This document shows, piece after piece, positions 1 to 7,917 of a DNA stretch of 64,000 nt (position 1 is its first letter; each line of letters begins with the position of its first letter). Location: positions 1 through 64,000 of the forward strand of contig JAUYQH010000139.1 of the NCBI GenBank assembly GCA_030697365.1, in the 5' to 3' direction. This stretch comes from Novosphingobium sp. Its GTDB lineage: Bacteria; Pseudomonadota; Alphaproteobacteria; Sphingomonadales; Sphingomonadaceae. The position numbers were made by a program, and so were the translations under genes. A model generated the notes under the pieces. That model had not been told where the DNA came from. It saw only the letters and a list, made by a program, of their open reading frames with translations, and ran no database searches.

Positions 1-198
1 GCGGTGCTGGCCGATGGCAGGGTTATCGCAGTGGGGACGATTCCGGAACTGCTCGCCACCGATCATCCGTGGATCCAGGAGTATTTCAACGGTCCGCGCG
101 GTCGCGCCGCGAAGGACACCAAGGACCGCCTCGACGCGGGCCGCGCCGCTGCTCCGAGCCCGAAGGCCGTGGACAGCAAAGCGCCGGCCGGGGCATAG
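1..198 (+). CDS. ABC transporter ATP-binding protein, C-terminal fragment (MlaF-like)
   Basis: The gene enters from the left edge and only its last 65 codons are visible. The segment has the usual ABC-ATPase tail (VLADGRVIAVGTIPELL, then a short linker and an Ala/Lys-rich end), which follows the H-loop region in this family. The next gene encodes an MCE-domain protein and the one after it a transport auxiliary lipoprotein, so this is most likely the ATPase of an Mla-type phospholipid transporter at the inner membrane. The Walker motifs lie outside the window, so the family is assigned from the tail and the context. Confidence 0.8.
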   Translation, partial: AVLADGRVIAVGTIPELLATDHPWIQEYFNGPRGRAAKDTKDRLDAGRAAAPSPKAVDSKAPAGA

Positions 199-220
199 AG
201 GGGGCGACAGGGGCAAGACG

Positions 221-1159
221 ATGGAAACGCGGGCAAATCATCTCTGGGTGGGCATCGTCAGCCTGGCACTTCTGGCCGCGCTCGCGGCGGGCATCATCTG
301 GCTGGCGCGGATCAACAACGCCGACCAGAAGGAATACGACATTTTCTTCAAGCAATCGGTAGATGGGCTCGCACGCGGCTCGCAAGTCGCCTTTTCGGGT
401 GTGCCGGCAGGCCAGATCAAGACCATCGAACTGTGGAACAAGGATCCCGAGTTCGTCCGCGTGCGGATCAGCGTCGAGAACAGTATCCCGATCCTGGTGG
501 GTACCACGGCCTCGATCCAGGGCAGCTTCACCGGGGTTTCTACGATCCAGCTGGACGGCGCGGTGCGCGGCGCCCCGCCGATCACCGAACCCGGACCCGA
601 GGGCGTCCCGGTGATCCCGACGAAGGTCGGCGGGCTCGGCGCGATCCTGTCCAACGCCCCGCTGCTGCTCGAACGCCTGGCAACGCTGACCGAGCGGCTG
701 ACGTTGCTGCTGTCGGACAAGAACCAGGAATCGATCGAAGGCATCCTCGCCAACAGCGAACGAATGAGCGGCAGCCTCGCCGACAGTTCGCCCAAGATCG
801 ACCGCGTACTCAGCGAACTGCAACTGACGCTCCGCCAGGCCAACGAAACGTTGGGGAGCTTTGAAGCCGCGGGTGATTCGCTCAACAAGACGCTCGACAA
901 CAACGGCGATCGGCTGGCCGACCAATTGCGCACCACGCTCAAGTCGGCGCAGGGCGCGGCCGACGAACTCAAGGCGACACTGGGCGAGGCGCGCCCCGCG
1001 GCCAGGCAGTTGACCGAACAGACGCTGCCCGCAGCCGAGGCCGCGATGCGCGATCTGCGCGCGACCAGCCGTTCGTTGCGCGAAGTTACCGACCGGCTCA
1101 ACGATCAGGGCGCGGGCGCGGTCATCGGCGGGCCCAAGCTGCCCGACTACAAGAAGTGA
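221..1159 (+). CDS. mlaD: MlaD-type MCE-domain lipid transport protein
   Basis: 312 aa. Residues 8-29 form a single N-terminal membrane anchor. They are followed by an MCE domain (about 40-115: FFKQSVDGLARGSQVAFSGV, then a GSFTGVSTIQLDG segment), and by a long helical C-terminal region of the kind that builds the periplasmic tunnel in MCE proteins. MlaD binds lipids and joins the MlaE/MlaF ABC complex to periplasmic carriers to maintain outer-membrane asymmetry. The start at 221 is chosen because it directly precedes the anchor; longer upstream reading would run through the ATPase gene. It lies 22 bp after that gene, consistent with an operon. Confidence 0.9.
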   Translation: METRANHLWVGIVSLALLAALAAGIIWLARINNADQKEYDIFFKQSVDGLARGSQVAFSGVPAGQIKTIELWNKDPEFVRVRISVENSIPILVGTTASIQGSFTGVSTIQLDGAVRGAPPITEPGPEGVPVIPTKVGGLGAILSNAPLLLERLATLTERLTLLLSDKNQESIEGILANSERMSGSLADSSPKIDRVLSELQLTLRQANETLGSFEAAGDSLNKTLDNNGDRLADQLRTTLKSAQGAADELKATLGEARPAARQLTEQTLPAAEAAMRDLRATSRSLREVTDRLNDQGAGAVIGGPKLPDYKK

Positions 1160-1188
1160 GAAGGCCAGGACATGAGGACAACGCCGTG

Positions 1189-1773
1189 ATGAGGGCCGGA
1201 ACAATTGCGCGCACCGCGCCGCTTGCCGTGCTGCTGCTGCTGGGCGGCTGCATCAGCTTTGGTCCCAAGGCGCCGCCGACGCTGTTCGACCTGACCGCCG
1301 AAAACCCCGCCCCGGCGGGCGCGGGGCAAAGCGGGACACTGGCCAGCGCGCTGGTGGTCGAGGTGCCCGATGCACCGCTCGAACTCAACGTAACGCGGAT
1401 TCCGGTGCAGATCGACGCGTCGAACCTCGCTTACGTCGAGAACGCGGGTTGGGTCGAACGCCCGGCTCGGTTGTTCCATCGCCTCCTCGCCGAAACCATT
1501 CGCGCCCGCGGTAGCCGCCTGGTGCTTGAGAGCGAGCCTGGCACGGGTGCCAGCGAAGTCCTCTCGGGCCGCCTGCTTGCGATGGGCTTCGATGCGCCGA
1601 GCAATTCGGCAGTGGTCCGCTTCGACGCGATGCGCGCCACGCGGGGCGGGCAGGTTCAGGTCCGCCGCTTCGAAGTGGTCCAGGGTGCCTCGGCCAAGCC
1701 CGAAGTCCTCGGCCCCGCGCTCAACCGCGCCGCCAACGATGTCGCGCGGCAAGTGGCGGAGTGGGTGGGGTAG
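1189..1773 (+). CDS. ABC-type transport auxiliary lipoprotein (PqiC/ABC_trans_aux-like)
   Basis: 194 aa. It begins with a lipoprotein signal peptide; the lipobox LGGC places the lipidated cysteine at residue 21. The remainder resembles the auxiliary lipoprotein found beside MCE/ABC lipid transporters, including the motif VEVPDAPLELNVTRIPVQID and a paired strand-helix pattern. It is probably anchored to the outer or inner membrane on the periplasmic side and assists the MCE protein. ATG 1189 is preferred because it gives a proper signal peptide; an ATG at 1172 is in another frame and stops at once. The gene starts 29 bp after mlaD and is co-directional. Confidence 0.85.
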   Translation: MRAGTIARTAPLAVLLLLGGCISFGPKAPPTLFDLTAENPAPAGAGQSGTLASALVVEVPDAPLELNVTRIPVQIDASNLAYVENAGWVERPARLFHRLLAETIRARGSRLVLESEPGTGASEVLSGRLLAMGFDAPSNSAVVRFDAMRATRGGQVQVRRFEVVQGASAKPEVLGPALNRAANDVARQVAEWVG

Positions 1774-1800
1774 GCTAAGCCGCCCAACACTGTAACGGGA

Positions 1801-2496
1801 TCATGGGCGCGCCAGCGCCGCGAACCGGGTGGCGGCAGCGAATGTCGCCAGCTTGCGCACCCGGGTGGCCTCGGCATGGTGGTCCCAGCCCCATTGCTCG
1901 GCCTGCCAGTCTTCCTCGAGGTTGCTCGCGGCGAACAGTGCTTCGGCGTCTGCTTCCGGCTGCAGCGCGGCAAGGCCGATCACCAGCGATGCGGCGAGGC
2001 TGGCGAGCGTCTGCAACGCTGCCAGCGCGAACGGGTCGAGCGTTTCGAGGCGGGCGCGCATGGTCGCCAGCGTCCCGGCAGGCTGGGGGCGATGGACGAT
2101 CCCCGCGACCCGCTCGAAGCGGACCCCGTACTCCGCCTCGGCCGCCTTGAGCAGCGGCTCCCACACCGCCCGCTGGCGGGCCGCCAGCGGTTCGTCTGGC
2201 TCGGCGCGGTAACACAAAGTGTCACCCTCGGCGTAGGCCAGGATGCGGCGGATCGTGTCGTCGCGGGTGGGGCAGGCCACGTCGATCGCATAATCGGCCA
2301 TGTCGCGCAGCACGAACCCGTCGGGATCGACAACCTCGCCCTGTTGGCGCCATTCATCGGCGAGCGCTTCGGCGAGCGCGCGGGTCGGAACCGCTTGCGG
2401 GACGCCGCGCGGGGTGCGCAGCATCCGGCCGTCGAGCGCGACTTCCCAACCGAGCGTGGTACGCTCGACCGTGGCGTCCTTCCAGAACCGCTTCAT
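1801..2496 (-). CDS. ATP12 family chaperone
   Basis: 231 aa. It opens with MKRFWKDATVERTTLGWEVA and carries hallmarks of the Atp12 family: an LAYAEGDTLCYRA segment in the middle and an EEDWQAEQWGWDHHAEATR segment near the C-terminus. In mitochondria Atp12 binds the alpha subunit of F1-ATPase during assembly; the bacterial homologue is presumed to do the same, though this is less well tested. Its start overlaps the stop of the small membrane protein gene by 4 bp, so the two are translationally coupled. The gene converges on the lipoprotein gene, with a 27-bp gap and no obvious terminator. Confidence 0.9.
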   Translation of the reverse strand: MKRFWKDATVERTTLGWEVALDGRMLRTPRGVPQAVPTRALAEALADEWRQQGEVVDPDGFVLRDMADYAIDVACPTRDDTIRRILAYAEGDTLCYRAEPDEPLAARQRAVWEPLLKAAEAEYGVRFERVAGIVHRPQPAGTLATMRARLETLDPFALAALQTLASLAASLVIGLAALQPEADAEALFAASNLEEDWQAEQWGWDHHAEATRVRKLATFAAATRFAALARP

Positions 2497-2723
2497 CGGT
2501 CCGGACTGCGCCAGCGCTGGGCGAGCAGCCGGGTGAGTACGAACACCTCGGCGAAACCGATCGCGACGAGGACGTAGCCGAACCAGCGTGGTATTTCGGC
2601 GAGCAGCGGAACCCGCCCAGCGGTGTGGAGAATGCCAGCCAGCAGTGTCGCCACCCCCACCGCACGGACCGCCTGGATCACTGCCCAGCGGCCGGCAGCT
2701 GGATCGCGTTGCGGGTCGCTCAT
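2493..2723 (-). CDS. small membrane protein of unknown function
   Basis: 76 aa with two predicted membrane segments (about 13-31, AVIQAVRAVGVATLLAGIL, and 43-62, FGYVLVAIGFAEVFVLTRLL) and short polar ends. I do not recognise a named family. It lies between the HAD phosphatase and the Atp12 chaperone, overlapping both by 4 bp, so it must be expressed with them. The start MSDPQRD is chosen because it is the ATG overlapping the upstream stop codon; longer reading runs through the phosphatase gene. Location next to an F1-ATPase assembly factor is only a hint of function. Confidence 0.75.
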   Translation of the reverse strand: MSDPQRDPAAGRWAVIQAVRAVGVATLLAGILHTAGRVPLLAEIPRWFGYVLVAIGFAEVFVLTRLLAQRWRSPDR

Positions 2724-3376
2724 GCCTTCGCCTCCAGCAGATCGAACAACGAGTCGGCATCCGTCGCGACGGCTTGCGCACCTGCCGCAGTCAGCTCTTC
2801 GGGCGGGTGATAGCCCCACGATACCCCGATTCCCCGGACCCCCGCGGCGCGGGCCATCGCGATGTCGTAGGCGGTGTCGCCGATCATTGCGGTTTCAACG
2901 GGGGTGGCGCCGACTGCTGCCATCGCCGCTTCGAGCATCGCGGGATGCGGTTTCGATGGATGGCGGTCGGCGGTCTGGAGCGTGACGAAATGTTCGGCGA
3001 TGCCGTGGGTGGCGAGGCAGTGGGCAAGCCCCCGGTCGGACTTACCCGTCGCTACGCCGAGCAGCCAGCCCGCCGCAGAAAGCCGCGCGAGCAGGTCGGC
3101 GATCCCTTCGAACAGCGGCTCGTCGATCATCCCCGCAGTGCGCCGTGCGCGATAGGCATCGCGATAATGCGCGGCGAGCGCCTCGTGCTGGTCAGCCTCG
3201 CCTTCGGGCAACAGCTGACGCATGGCTTCGGGCAGCGAGAGGCCGACCATCCGCCGGGTCAGGTGGCGGTCGGGCGCGATGAGGCCCGCGGCGGCAAACG
3301 CCTCGTCCATTGCCGCACAGACATCGGCCTGGCCATCGACCAGCGTCCCATCGCAATCGAACACGGCCAGGCGCAT
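2720..3376 (-). CDS. HAD-superfamily phosphatase (phosphoglycolate phosphatase-like)
   Basis: 218 aa. All four HAD motifs are visible: nucleophile FDCDGTLVD (Asp7, Asp9), the motif II threonine in VATGKSD, the motif III lysine in SKPHPAML, and the acidic motif IV MIGDTAYDIAMA. Between motifs I and II lies an alpha-helical cap of C1 type, as in Gph and PgmB. It probably dephosphorylates a small cytoplasmic phosphometabolite. The exact substrate cannot be read from sequence. Its ATG overlaps by one base the TGA of the upstream pseudouridine synthase gene, and its stop overlaps the next gene by 4 bp. Confidence 0.88.
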   Translation of the reverse strand: MRLAVFDCDGTLVDGQADVCAAMDEAFAAAGLIAPDRHLTRRMVGLSLPEAMRQLLPEGEADQHEALAAHYRDAYRARRTAGMIDEPLFEGIADLLARLSAAGWLLGVATGKSDRGLAHCLATHGIAEHFVTLQTADRHPSKPHPAMLEAAMAAVGATPVETAMIGDTAYDIAMARAAGVRGIGVSWGYHPPEELTAAGAQAVATDADSLFDLLEAKA

Positions 3377-4554
3377 CAGCGCTTGGGAGCCTTGGGAGCG
3401 GGTTTGAATGGTCTGGACGCAGATTTGGACTTGGGAGGCGCTTTGCCTGGCGGACCGACCTTGCGCGGTGCGGGTGCTTCGCCGCGACCGCGCCGTTCGC
3501 CGCGGCGTTCCTTGCGCAAGTCCTTGGCGTGGGCCTTGGCCGCCTGCTTCTTCGCTACCGCGGGCGGCGGCTTGAGCGGGGCGGGCGGGGCAACGTCGCC
3601 TTCGGACTCGGTGAAACCCAACTGCTCGAGCGTCGCGGCGAAATGTTCGGGCAAGGGCGCGGTGACGTCGATCATGTCGCCTTGCGGGTGGTCGATCACC
3701 AAGCGTCGGGCGTGCAAGTGCATCTTGCGGCTGACGCTGCCGGTCAGGAAGGCGAGCTGACCGCCATACTTGCCGTCGCCCACGATCGGGTGGCCGATCG
3801 CCGCCATGTGGACGCGCAGCTGATGGGTGCGCCCGGTCAGCGGCTGGAGCTCGACCCATGCGGCGCGGTTGCCGGCGCGATCGATCACGCGATACTTGGT
3901 CTTGGCCGGCTGGCCGTTCTCGACATCGACGTGCATCTTTTCGCCGCCGCTGCCCGGCTGCTTGGCCAGCGCGGCTTCGATCATCCCCTCGCGCTCTTCG
4001 GGCACGCCGACCACCAGCGCCCAGTAAGTCTTCTTCGCCGAGCGCCCCGAAAAGCGCTTGGAAAAGAACGCCGCGCTCCCCGGGGTGCGCGCGATCAGGA
4101 GCACGCCCGAGGTGTCCTTGTCGAGCCGATGGACCAGCCGCGGGCGGGGCTGGTCGTCTCCGGCGAAGGCATCGAGCAGGCGATCGACATGGTCGAAGGT
4201 GCCGCTGCCCCCTTGCGTGGCGAGGCCGGGCGGCTTGTTGAGGACGATCGCGGCGCGATCCTGCGTGATCACCATCGCCTCGGCGCGGGCGACCTGTTCG
4301 GCATCGAGCGGCTCGCGGACGCGCGGCTTTTTGGTGACGGGCAGAGCGGTGCCGGGGGGAACGCGCAGCACCTGCCCCGCGCTCACCCGGTCGGCTGGGT
4401 CGGCGCGCTTGCCATCGACCCGGATCTGCCCGGTGCGCGCCCAGCGGCTGATCGTGGCGAAGCCGATCTCGGGCAGGTTGCGCTTGAACCAGCGGTCGAG
4501 CCGGACCTGATCGTCATCGGGTCCGACGGTGAACTGGCGAACCGTTTCCGTCAT
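3376..4554 (-). CDS. RluA/RluC-family 23S rRNA pseudouridine synthase
   Basis: 392 aa. Residues about 15-70 form an S4 RNA-binding domain. The catalytic domain carries the family signature RLVHRLDKDTSG with the catalytic aspartate at residue 145. The segment QPLTGRTHQLRVHMAAIGHP is also diagnostic. It isomerises uridines in 23S rRNA, most likely RluC-type sites. The last 70 or so residues form a Lys/Arg/Pro-rich basic tail that is longer than in E. coli RluC and probably contacts RNA. The start overlaps fluC by 4 bp, which puts it in one minus-strand operon with fluC, the HAD phosphatase and Atp12. Confidence 0.9.
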   Translation of the reverse strand: MTETVRQFTVGPDDDQVRLDRWFKRNLPEIGFATISRWARTGQIRVDGKRADPADRVSAGQVLRVPPGTALPVTKKPRVREPLDAEQVARAEAMVITQDRAAIVLNKPPGLATQGGSGTFDHVDRLLDAFAGDDQPRPRLVHRLDKDTSGVLLIARTPGSAAFFSKRFSGRSAKKTYWALVVGVPEEREGMIEAALAKQPGSGGEKMHVDVENGQPAKTKYRVIDRAGNRAAWVELQPLTGRTHQLRVHMAAIGHPIVGDGKYGGQLAFLTGSVSRKMHLHARRLVIDHPQGDMIDVTAPLPEHFAATLEQLGFTESEGDVAPPAPLKPPPAVAKKQAAKAHAKDLRKERRGERRGRGEAPAPRKVGPPGKAPPKSKSASRPFKPAPKAPKR

Positions 4555-4970
4555 GCTGCGAGCCGCATGACGATCAATCCGATGTACAGTGCAGTGAGTC
4601 CCGCCAGTACGGAAACGGCGGCATAGATGAAAGCGGTGCTGGCCTGACCGCGCTCGATCAGCAGCATCATCTCGAGGCTGAACGCGCTGAAGGTGGTGAA
4701 CCCGCCGAGCAGCCCGACACCGACCAGCAGCCGCCACGTCTCGCTCGCTGCTCCTGAGCCTTGGCCCTGCCGCGCCAGCCACCCCGCGAGCAGGCCCATC
4801 GCCAGGCTGCCGACGATGTTGACGAACAGCGTCGCCCACGGAAACCCGCTCACCGCCGCGGGGCCGAGCAGCGCGGTCAGTGCGCGCCCGCTCTGGTAAC
4901 GCAGCACCGCACCCGCGCCCCCGCCGAGCGCGACGAGGCCGGTGGCGGCGAGGGGTGAGTGGATGGTCAT
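4551..4970 (-). CDS. crcB: fluoride exporter FluC/CrcB
   Basis: 139 aa with four hydrophobic segments. Family signatures are present: GGGAGAVLRYQ near the N-terminus, NIVGSLAMG in the second segment, and the central GLLGGFTTFSAFSLE, whose Phe/Thr/Ser residues line the fluoride pore. FluC works as a dual-topology dimer in the inner membrane, exporting fluoride. It is the first gene of the minus-strand operon running to Atp12. I looked upstream for a fluoride riboswitch and did not find the conserved pattern. Confidence 0.93.
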   Translation of the reverse strand: MTIHSPLAATGLVALGGGAGAVLRYQSGRALTALLGPAAVSGFPWATLFVNIVGSLAMGLLAGWLARQGQGSGAASETWRLLVGVGLLGGFTTFSAFSLEMMLLIERGQASTAFIYAAVSVLAGLTALYIGLIVMRLAA

Positions 4971-4997
4971 CAGCGGGCCTTACCCGCGCAACCGCGT

Positions 4998-5026
4998 TTG
5001 CGGAAGATGCCCGCTTGGGCTATGGA
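4998..5026 (+). promoter_or_regulatory. promoter-like element upstream of rpsU
   Basis: TTGCGG at 4998-5003 and TATGGA at 5021-5026 are separated by 17 bp, matching the loose -35/-10 pattern of housekeeping promoters in sphingomonads. It points away from fluC and toward rpsU, about 200 bp ahead of the rpsU start. A second, weaker pair, TTGCCT and CTAGCG, follows around 5055-5085. This is inference from pattern only. Confidence 0.35.
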
Positions 5027-5095
5027 CGCAGCGCGCGACACGCCTTTGCACGCTTGCCTTCGGGCGGGCGGGCTGCTAGCGGCGCGGGCGCTTGA

Positions 5096-5139
5096 GGGGC
5101 CGTGTCTTACGGATTCGGCCCTTTTGCTAGTTTTTCGCA
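5096..5139 (+). terminator. terminator-like hairpin in the rpsU leader
   Basis: GGGGCCG (5096-5102) pairs with CGGCCC (5116-5121) and is followed by TTTT, then GCTAGTTTTT. This looks like an intrinsic terminator pointing the same way as rpsU, 67 bp before its start codon. No coding gene precedes it on this strand, so it either ends a short RNA or attenuates rpsU. Confidence 0.45.
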
Positions 5140-5205
5140 CAGGGTCTCTGCCGTCGCCGTCCGGCGCCGCATACCCGCCAGTCCGAGTCGAGGTACGTTC
5201 GCTTT

Positions 5206-5412
5206 ATGCAAATCATGGTTCGCGATAACAATGTCGACCAGGCGCTGCGCGCGCTCAAGAAGAAGCTGCAGCGCGAGGGCGTGTACCGCGAGATGAAGCT
5301 GCGCCGCCACTTCGAGAAGCCGTCCGAGAAGCGCGCCCGCGAAAAGGCCGCCGCGGTCCGCCGCGCGCGCAAGCTGGAACGCAAGCGGGTCGAGCGTGAC
5401 GGCGGGAAATAG
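5206..5412 (+). CDS. rpsU: 30S ribosomal protein S21
   Basis: 68 aa, very basic. The N-terminus [19 protein letters not shown] and the motif [20 protein letters not shown] are diagnostic of bS21, which binds the 30S platform near the anti-Shine-Dalgarno region and helps initiation. The start at 5206 matches the usual S21 N-terminus (MQxxVRDNN); the ATG at 5215 would cut three residues. It appears monocistronic: a hairpin precedes it and a GNRA-loop terminator follows it. Confidence 0.97.
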   Translation: MQIMVRDNNVDQALRALKKKLQREGVYREMKLRRHFEKPSEKRAREKAAAVRRARKLERKRVERDGGK

Positions 5413-5455
5413 ACCGCTTCATTCTTGAAGCCGCCGCGTAAAGCGGCCATGACGA

Positions 5456-5478
5456 GGCGTCGGGCGACCGGCGCCTTT
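5456..5478 (+). terminator. rho-independent terminator after rpsU
   Basis: GGCGTCGG (5456-5463) pairs with CCGGCGCC (5468-5475) across a GCGA tetraloop. The stem is 8 bp including one G-U, and TTTGTCGTTT follows. It lies 44 bp after the rpsU stop codon. Confidence 0.65.
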
Positions 5479-5501
5479 GTCGTTTCGGGGGGAGTTTTGC
5501 C

Positions 5502-6068
5502 ATGACCGAGATCCACCGCGTGCCGCTCCAGCCGATCGCCAGGGGCTCGTTGACCAAGCTGTGGCTGGGTGTGCTGATCGCGTTGATGATCGGCGCGGGA
5601 ATCGCCTGGGCTGCGCGCTCGGAGGGTGTGCGGGTTGAAACTTTGACCGCTGGCAGCGGGCCGATGCCCACGCTGACCGACGTGGTCCTGATCAACTACG
5701 TAGGCAAGCTGACCGACGGCAAGGAATTCGACAAGGGTGAGCGCGTGCCGATGAGTCTTGACCAGGTGGTCCCCGGTTTCGGCGAAGGCATCACCCGGAT
5801 GCAGAAGGGCGGCAAGTATCGCCTGACGATCCCTGCGGGCAAAGCCTACGGGGCCGAGGAAAAGCGCAACCCGCAGACCGGCGAGGTGGTCATCCCCGCC
5901 AACAGCGAACTGGTGTTCGACGTCGATCTGATCGACTTCAAGAGCCGCGAAGAGATCATGCGCCAGCAACAGATGATGCAGCAGCTGCAACAGATGCAGG
6001 GCGGCGCCGGTGGACCGGGTGGACCGGGCGGGCCGGGAGGTCCGGGCGCACCGCCTCCGCCGCAATAA
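5502..6068 (+). CDS. membrane-anchored FKBP-type peptidyl-prolyl isomerase
   Basis: 188 aa. Residues about 18-40 are a hydrophobic anchor or uncleaved signal (LTKLWLGVLIALMIGAGIAW). An FKBP domain spans about 50-150; signature pieces are DVVLINYVGKLTDGKEFD, VVPGFGEGITRMQKGGKYR and IPANSELVFDVDLIDF. It would catalyse proline cis-trans isomerisation of exported proteins in the periplasm. The C-terminal 40 residues are unusual: a Met/Gln-rich helix (EEIMRQQQMMQQLQQMQ) followed by GGP repeats. A good GGGGGAG ribosome-binding site precedes the ATG. It stands alone between rpsU and gatCAB. Confidence 0.92.
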   Translation: MTEIHRVPLQPIARGSLTKLWLGVLIALMIGAGIAWAARSEGVRVETLTAGSGPMPTLTDVVLINYVGKLTDGKEFDKGERVPMSLDQVVPGFGEGITRMQKGGKYRLTIPAGKAYGAEEKRNPQTGEVVIPANSELVFDVDLIDFKSREEIMRQQQMMQQLQQMQGGAGGPGGPGGPGGPGAPPPPQ

Positions 6069-6080
6069 CCTCCGCCTCGC

Positions 6081-6118
6081 TTGAAGCCCGCGGGGTGCGC
6101 TGCTAGCGCGCGGGCTTC
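6081..6118 (+). promoter_or_regulatory. long hairpin overlapping a promoter-like pair before gatC
   Basis: GAAGCCCGC (6083-6091) pairs perfectly with GCGGGCTTC (6110-6118); inside, GCGCT (6097-6101) pairs with AGCGC (6105-6109). The hairpin has no T-tract. The same bases also contain TTGAAG (6081-6086) and CTAGCG (6103-6108) 16 bp apart, which resembles a -35/-10 pair for gatCAB. It could be a terminator for the FKBP gene, the gatC promoter, or both. Confidence 0.45.
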
Positions 6119-6145
6119 GTATTCCCAACCGGCCAGGAAGCAATC

Positions 6146-6433
6146 ATGTCCGTCGACAAGGCCACCGTGGCGAAAATCGCCTCGCTGGCGCGCATCCGCA
6201 TGAGCGACGATGAGGTCGCCGCGATGGTGCCCGAACTGAACAACATCCTCGGCTGGGTCGAACAGCTCGGCGAGGTCGACGTGAGCGGGGTCGAGCCGAT
6301 GACCGCGGTGATCCCCAACCATTTGCGCCTGCGCGACGACGTGGTCACCGATGGCCGGGTACGCGACAAGGTCCTCGCCAATGCCCCCGCGCCCGAGCAC
6401 GGGTTCTTCGGCGTGCCCAAGGTGATCGAATGA
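6146..6433 (+). CDS. gatC: Asp-tRNA(Asn)/Glu-tRNA(Gln) amidotransferase subunit C
   Basis: 95 aa. The N-terminus [20 protein letters not shown] and the motif [19 protein letters not shown] are typical of GatC. GatC wraps around GatA and GatB and stabilises the heterotrimer that converts misacylated Glu-tRNA(Gln) and/or Asp-tRNA(Asn) to the amide form. The stop overlaps the gatA start by 4 bp (ATGA). Presence of all three subunits implies the organism uses the transamidation route for at least one of these tRNAs. Confidence 0.95.
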   Translation: MSVDKATVAKIASLARIRMSDDEVAAMVPELNNILGWVEQLGEVDVSGVEPMTAVIPNHLRLRDDVVTDGRVRDKVLANAPAPEHGFFGVPKVIE

Positions 6434-7917
6434 CTGACCTGACCAACCTCGGCGTCGCCGCGATCCGCGATGGGGTGGCCGCGGGAGAGTTTACCGCGCG
6501 CGAGGTGGCGGAAGGCTTCAACGCCAACGTCGCCGCCGCGCAGAGCGCGCTCAACGCGTTCATCGTCGCCACGCCCGACAAGGCGCTCGCCGCCGCCGAT
6601 GCGGTGGATGCCGCGCGCGCATCGGGCAAGCCGCTGGGCAAGATGGCGGGCGTACCGATCGGGATGAAGGACCTGTTCGCCACGCAGGGCGTCCAGACCA
6701 CCGCCGCCAGCCACATTCTCGAAGGCTTTGTCCCCGAGTACGAATCGACGGTTTCGCAAAAGCTGTGGGACGCGGGCGCGGGGATGCTGGGCAAGCTCAA
6801 CCTCGATCAGTTCGCGATGGGCTCGTCCAACGAGACTTCGTTCTTCGGCAATGTCATCAGCCCGTGGAAGCGTAATGATGGCGGCAATGCAGGATTGGCG
6901 CCCGGCGGCAGCTCGGGCGGCAGCGCGGCGGCGGTTTCCGCCCGGCTGTGCCCCGCCGCGACCGGCACCGACACCGGCGGCTCGATCCGCCAGCCCGCCG
7001 CATTCGTCGGGATCAGCGGAATCAAGCCGACCTACGGGCGCTGCTCGCGCTGGGGCATCGTCGCTTTTGCCAGCTCGCTCGACCAGGCCGGGCCGATGGC
7101 GCGCGACGTGCGCGACTGCGCGATCATGCTCGAAGCGATGGCCGGGTTCGATCCCAGGGACGCCACCAGCCTCGACCTGCCCGTCCCCGCATGGGAAGCC
7201 GGGCTGAACCCGGATATGCGCGGGCTGCGCGTCGGAATCCCGCGCGAATACCGGATGGACGGAATGGACGCTGACGTCGCCAAAAGCTGGGACAACGGCA
7301 TCGCCTGGCTGCGCGACGCGGGTGCCGAGATCGTCGATATCAGCCTGCCGCACACCAAATACGCGCTGCCCGCGTACTATATCGTCGCCCCCGCCGAAGC
7401 CTCGTCCAACCTCGCCCGCTACGACGGCGTCCGCTATGGCTTGCGCGAATTGCCAGACGGCGCGGGCTTGCAGGACATGTACGCCGCGACCCGCGCCGCT
7501 GGTTTCGGGGCCGAAGTCAAGCGCCGCATCCTGATCGGCACTTACGTGCTCTCGGCCGGGTTCTACGACGCCTACTACACCCAGGCGCAGAAGGTCCGCA
7601 CCTTGATCGCACGCGATTTCGAAGCGGCATGGGCCCACTGCGACGTGATTCTCGCCCCCACCGCGCCAAGCGCCGCGTTCGCGCTGGGCGACAAGAGCGA
7701 AGACCCGCTGGCGATGTACCTCAACGACGTCTTTGCGGTTCCCGCCAGCCTCGCCGGTCTTCCCGCGATGTCGGTCCCCGCCGGGCTAAACCGCGAGGGC
7801 CTGCCGCTGGGGTTGCAGATCATCGGCAAGGCGTTCGACGAACAGGGCGTGCTCAACGCCGGACTGGCGATCGAGGCGCGCGCGAGGTTCAACGCCAAAC
7901 CGGAGAAATGGTGGTGA
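6430..7917 (+). CDS. gatA: Asp/Glu-tRNA amidotransferase subunit A (amidase)
   Basis: 495 aa, full length for the family. The amidase-signature catalytic triad is intact: Lys80 in IGMKDLF, cis-Ser161 in [12 protein letters not shown], and nucleophile Ser185 in [13 protein letters not shown]. GatA releases ammonia from glutamine and channels it to GatB. It overlaps gatC by 4 bp upstream and gatB by 10 bp downstream, so the three subunits are translationally coupled. Confidence 0.97.
   Translation: MTDLTNLGVAAIRDGVAAGEFTAREVAEGFNANVAAAQSALNAFIVATPDKALAAADAVDAARASGKPLGKMAGVPIGMKDLFATQGVQTTAASHILEGFVPEYESTVSQKLWDAGAGMLGKLNLDQFAMGSSNETSFFGNVISPWKRNDGGNAGLAPGGSSGGSAAAVSARLCPAATGTDTGGSIRQPAAFVGISGIKPTYGRCSRWGIVAFASSLDQAGPMARDVRDCAIMLEAMAGFDPRDATSLDLPVPAWEAGLNPDMRGLRVGIPREYRMDGMDADVAKSWDNGIAWLRDAGAEIVDISLPHTKYALPAYYIVAPAEASSNLARYDGVRYGLRELPDGAGLQDMYAATRAAGFGAEVKRRILIGTYVLSAGFYDAYYTQAQKVRTLIARDFEAAWAHCDVILAPTAPSAAFALGDKSEDPLAMYLNDVFAVPASLAGLPAMSVPAGLNREGLPLGLQIIGKAFDEQGVLNAGLAIEARARFNAKPEKWW

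Noticed and set aside
86..1204. Long open frames antisense to mlaD and its neighbours
   Set aside because: They follow the GC-rich third-position pattern of the real genes on the other strand, lack start signals, and encode Arg-rich low-complexity protein.
4971..5205. Possible fluoride riboswitch ahead of fluC
   Set aside because: The minus-strand leader of fluC was read for the conserved crcB-motif core and its pseudoknot partners; nothing matching was found.
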